Source: Angiostrongylus vasorum (lineage: Eukaryota; Nematoda; Chromadorea; Rhabditida; Metastrongylidae). Taken from it: DNA of 64,000 bases. The stretch spans positions 372,001 through 436,000 of the forward strand of contig JADANN010000273.1 of the NCBI GenBank assembly GCA_018806985.1. Direction: 5' to 3'. The position numbers and the translations under genes were made by a program. Positions within the stretch are counted from its first letter, which is position 1; every line of letters starts with the position of its first letter. Positions 61,706 to 64,000 of the stretch are shown piece after piece. Below the pieces are notes generated by a model that saw only the letters and a list, made by a program, of their open reading frames with translations, was not told the DNA's origin and searched no databases.

Positions 61706-61865
61706 TCAATGCCGAGGTTAATAGAAAGTCGGTCGTGAGAATTACTTTTGTGTATATCCAGCCCCACGTTTAGAACTCGAGAAGCTATACTTGGGTATCA
61801 AACGCTAAACGTAACAAAATATATGGGCCTCATTCCGCGTAAAAGCCTCCTAAACAGCAGCATTA

Positions 61866-64000
61866 GCTAGGATGAGCACGGAGAGACCGCTAAAATCTTT
61901 AGGGCATTCCGAGCCGCCTAAATTGCGAAGGACTAAGGTGACAATCTATAACTACAATGCACGCACAGTTGAATCTGATTCTTCGGTAGAAGACTTGATC
62001 ATACAGTCAAGAAGGACAAGGTACGACGTCTTCGGATTCGCCGATACGAGAAGACGCCACCGGTTCCTCGGAAAATGCGACAGTAGGTGGTTGAGTCGAT
62101 GGCGTCGGCGTTCGCTTCAACATATGTTTGGAGAAGTTCTGTAGAGAAGGCCACACATTCTTTAAGCTTCTCATTGGGGATTTCAACCCAAAGATTGGAA
62201 CCAGGCGAACGTCTGAAGAACACCACATTGCGATCTACGGATTTGAATATAACGAGCAGGGTAAGCGGTTCTCTGAGTTTCAGGACAATATCTTCACTCA
62301 TGGTAGCTCGCAATTCCAGAAGTCCCACTATGAACGCTGCAAGTGTGAGTCCCCAATGGAAAGTACCGTAACGAAGTAGAATACATCATAGTAAATCGAA
62401 GATTTTACTTTACCGATGCCGCTTTCGTCCCAAAATTCTACAGCGGATCAGACATCGTCGCTTTCATGCAAGATTTCATTTCCCGCTGGAAGAAGAAAAA
62501 ATCCGCTAAATTTAAAAAGCGAAGTCCCAAAACCTCCATAAGGTGAGATTTATTCACTTCAATAGTCTGCTGTTGGAAAGATGCCGTTCTTGATAACGTC
62601 GAGACGACAGGCTTATTCTATATCTTCACGTTAGCACTACGAATGCCGAGAGTTCGAAGACCACCAAGAGACATCTCTCTCCTGAGATGGGAGCTGATAT
62701 ACCAGCATGGAATCATACGAGCAGCAGGTGATCGGGAACTCATAACCGAACTTGTAAAAAGTGCAGACAGGCTGTAAAAGAAGAACTTAAGAAGATAACA
62801 GCAGCAGCTATGGTCGAAGCTGCAGAGGCTGGGAGAAGCTTTGGCAAAACGAAACATCGCCAATTACAAAACTGAGATGGTTGCACTCCGACGCTCAGAA
62901 GGAACAGTTACAACTTCCTGAAATTCAATGGAGAAAATCGCTCATATTACTCGACTTTCTTTAATAGCCACATCTTCCTGCTTTCATACGAAATAAAAAG
63001 AACATGGAAATGTTGTTCCACTTGTTTTCCTTACCGAAATCCGACGTGCCATTTCGTCGGTGAAAGATCGAGCAACACCGGTTCCCAACGGATAAGATTT
63101 TAGCACCTAGAGAACCTTTCGCCAATTTTCACAAACGCAGTAGCTTGGCTGTTCACGTTACGTATCAGAATGCAGTTTTCAAGACGATAGCAAAACTCAT
63201 TGAAGGATCGCGAGAGGCGAGAGACCGCTTTGTCTCACGCTAATCGATTTAAAGAAGGCTTTTGCCTCAGCTGAAATAGAAGCAGTCATGGACGCCCTGG
63301 GCTGTCAATTAGTCCTCAATGAGTATGTGAAGATTCTTCGTGAGCTCTATAAAAATTTCACAAGGAAAATTTCACCATTCTACCACAACCATAACATCAA
63401 CGTCAAAATAGCTGTTAGGCGAGGAGACGCCATCTTGCTAAAATAATTTAACGCTGCCTTGGAAAACGTCATGTCAGCATTCGAATAGGACAACATGGGA
63501 ATGGAATTCGATGTTCGACAATTACACCGTCTTCGCTTTACTTATTACAACGCTCTTATAACACCATGTCTTAGCCAAGTAGAACGGATGTTCGTCGGCT
63601 TTGACAACGCCTTTGGAAAGACTGTTCTTCGACTAAATCTCTCAAAAACAATGTTCATGAGGTTTCGTACGCGCCCCATTCATGCACAATGGAAGGAATA
63701 TCTCCGAATGCTCCAGTTATGTCTATCTGGGTCGGGAAATCAATATGATGAACGACTTAGCTCCAGAGCTAAGCAGAAGGAAACGAGCGGCTTAGGGAGC
63801 TTTCAAAAGCGCTGGAGATGTAATTAGGAGAACAAAGAACATCCAACTCCGTGCCCACTATTTCGACTCCATGATTCATCCTGCTTTAACGTATGCATCA
63901 GAAACCTGGTGGCTACGCAAGCAGAACAAGGGATCACTCAGCGTTATTGGACGCATAGTCGAAAGGACGATGCTAGGAGTATCCCTTGTCGCACCAAAAG
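61866..64000 (+). mobile_element. RTE-type retrotransposon, decayed copy running off the right edge
   Basis: The ORF starts near 61872 (TIYNYNARTVESDSSVEDL, TRRRH). A deletion follows near 62070, then the endonuclease GDFNPKIG block (about 62178), a linker, and RT motif A as LIDLKKAFASAE near 63240. The catalytic YADD region near 63530 is replaced by FTYYNALIT, so the copy cannot be active. The C-terminal region with RRKRAA- and TMLGVS-like segments continues to the window end. It lies downstream of exon 10 of the M28B peptidase, probably in an intron of that gene. Confidence 0.85.

Noticed and set aside
60873..64000. Search for the last exons of the M28B peptidase
   Set aside because: Only repeats are visible; nothing resembling the C-terminal helical domain was found, so the gene must continue to the right.
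1..64000. CRISPR arrays, bacterial operons, integrated viruses
   Set aside because: No regularly spaced direct repeats, no dense intronless coding, and no recognisable viral gene; all reverse transcriptase traces are RTE-type LINE.

Overview
The window is nuclear DNA of a nematode, most likely a strongylid such as a hookworm. This rests on intron-rich genes with TTTCAG/TTTTAG acceptors, an Abl kinase SH3 domain carrying a nematode-type loop extension, probable spliced-leader acceptors shortly upstream of start codons, and abundant decayed RTE-type retrotransposons of a kind I associate with Ancylostoma. The species call is an inference; nothing here is bacterial or viral.

Three protein-coding genes can be rebuilt exon by exon with consistent splice phases. 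(1) 2873-12730, minus strand: the 5' half of abl-1 (Abl tyrosine kinase), six exons from a predicted myristoylated N-terminus through SH3 and SH2 to the first residues of the kinase domain. The kinase exons lie off the left edge. (2) 24325-32884, plus strand: an apparently complete endophilin-B gene (erp-1 type), nine exons, N-BAR domain plus a C-terminal SH3 domain whose last third is unusually divergent. (3) 53009-60872, plus strand: ten exons of an M28B zinc peptidase of the glutamate carboxypeptidase II (FOLH1/NAALADase) family. All metal ligands are present, but the C-terminal helical domain is off the right edge. abl-1 and erp-1 diverge from an intergenic region of about 11.5 kb; erp-1 and the peptidase are in tandem, about 20 kb apart. 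The three genes look functionally unrelated (signalling, membrane curvature, extracellular peptide hydrolysis), and there is no sign of an operon.

Most of the rest is interspersed repeats in introns and intergenic DNA: eight RTE LINE fragments, two of them long; at least three SINE-like families with tRNA-like heads, two of which share a central core; a further ~380-bp family with possible Pol III boxes; a foldback element with ~100-bp arms in intron 1 of erp-1; and microsatellites. I found no CRISPR array, no rRNA and no convincing intact tRNA gene. The most interesting signals are the shared-core SINEs, the foldback element with hammerhead-like motif blocks, the altered specificity pocket of the peptidase, and the eroded SH3 end of endophilin-B. 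I did not find a clearly new multi-gene system.
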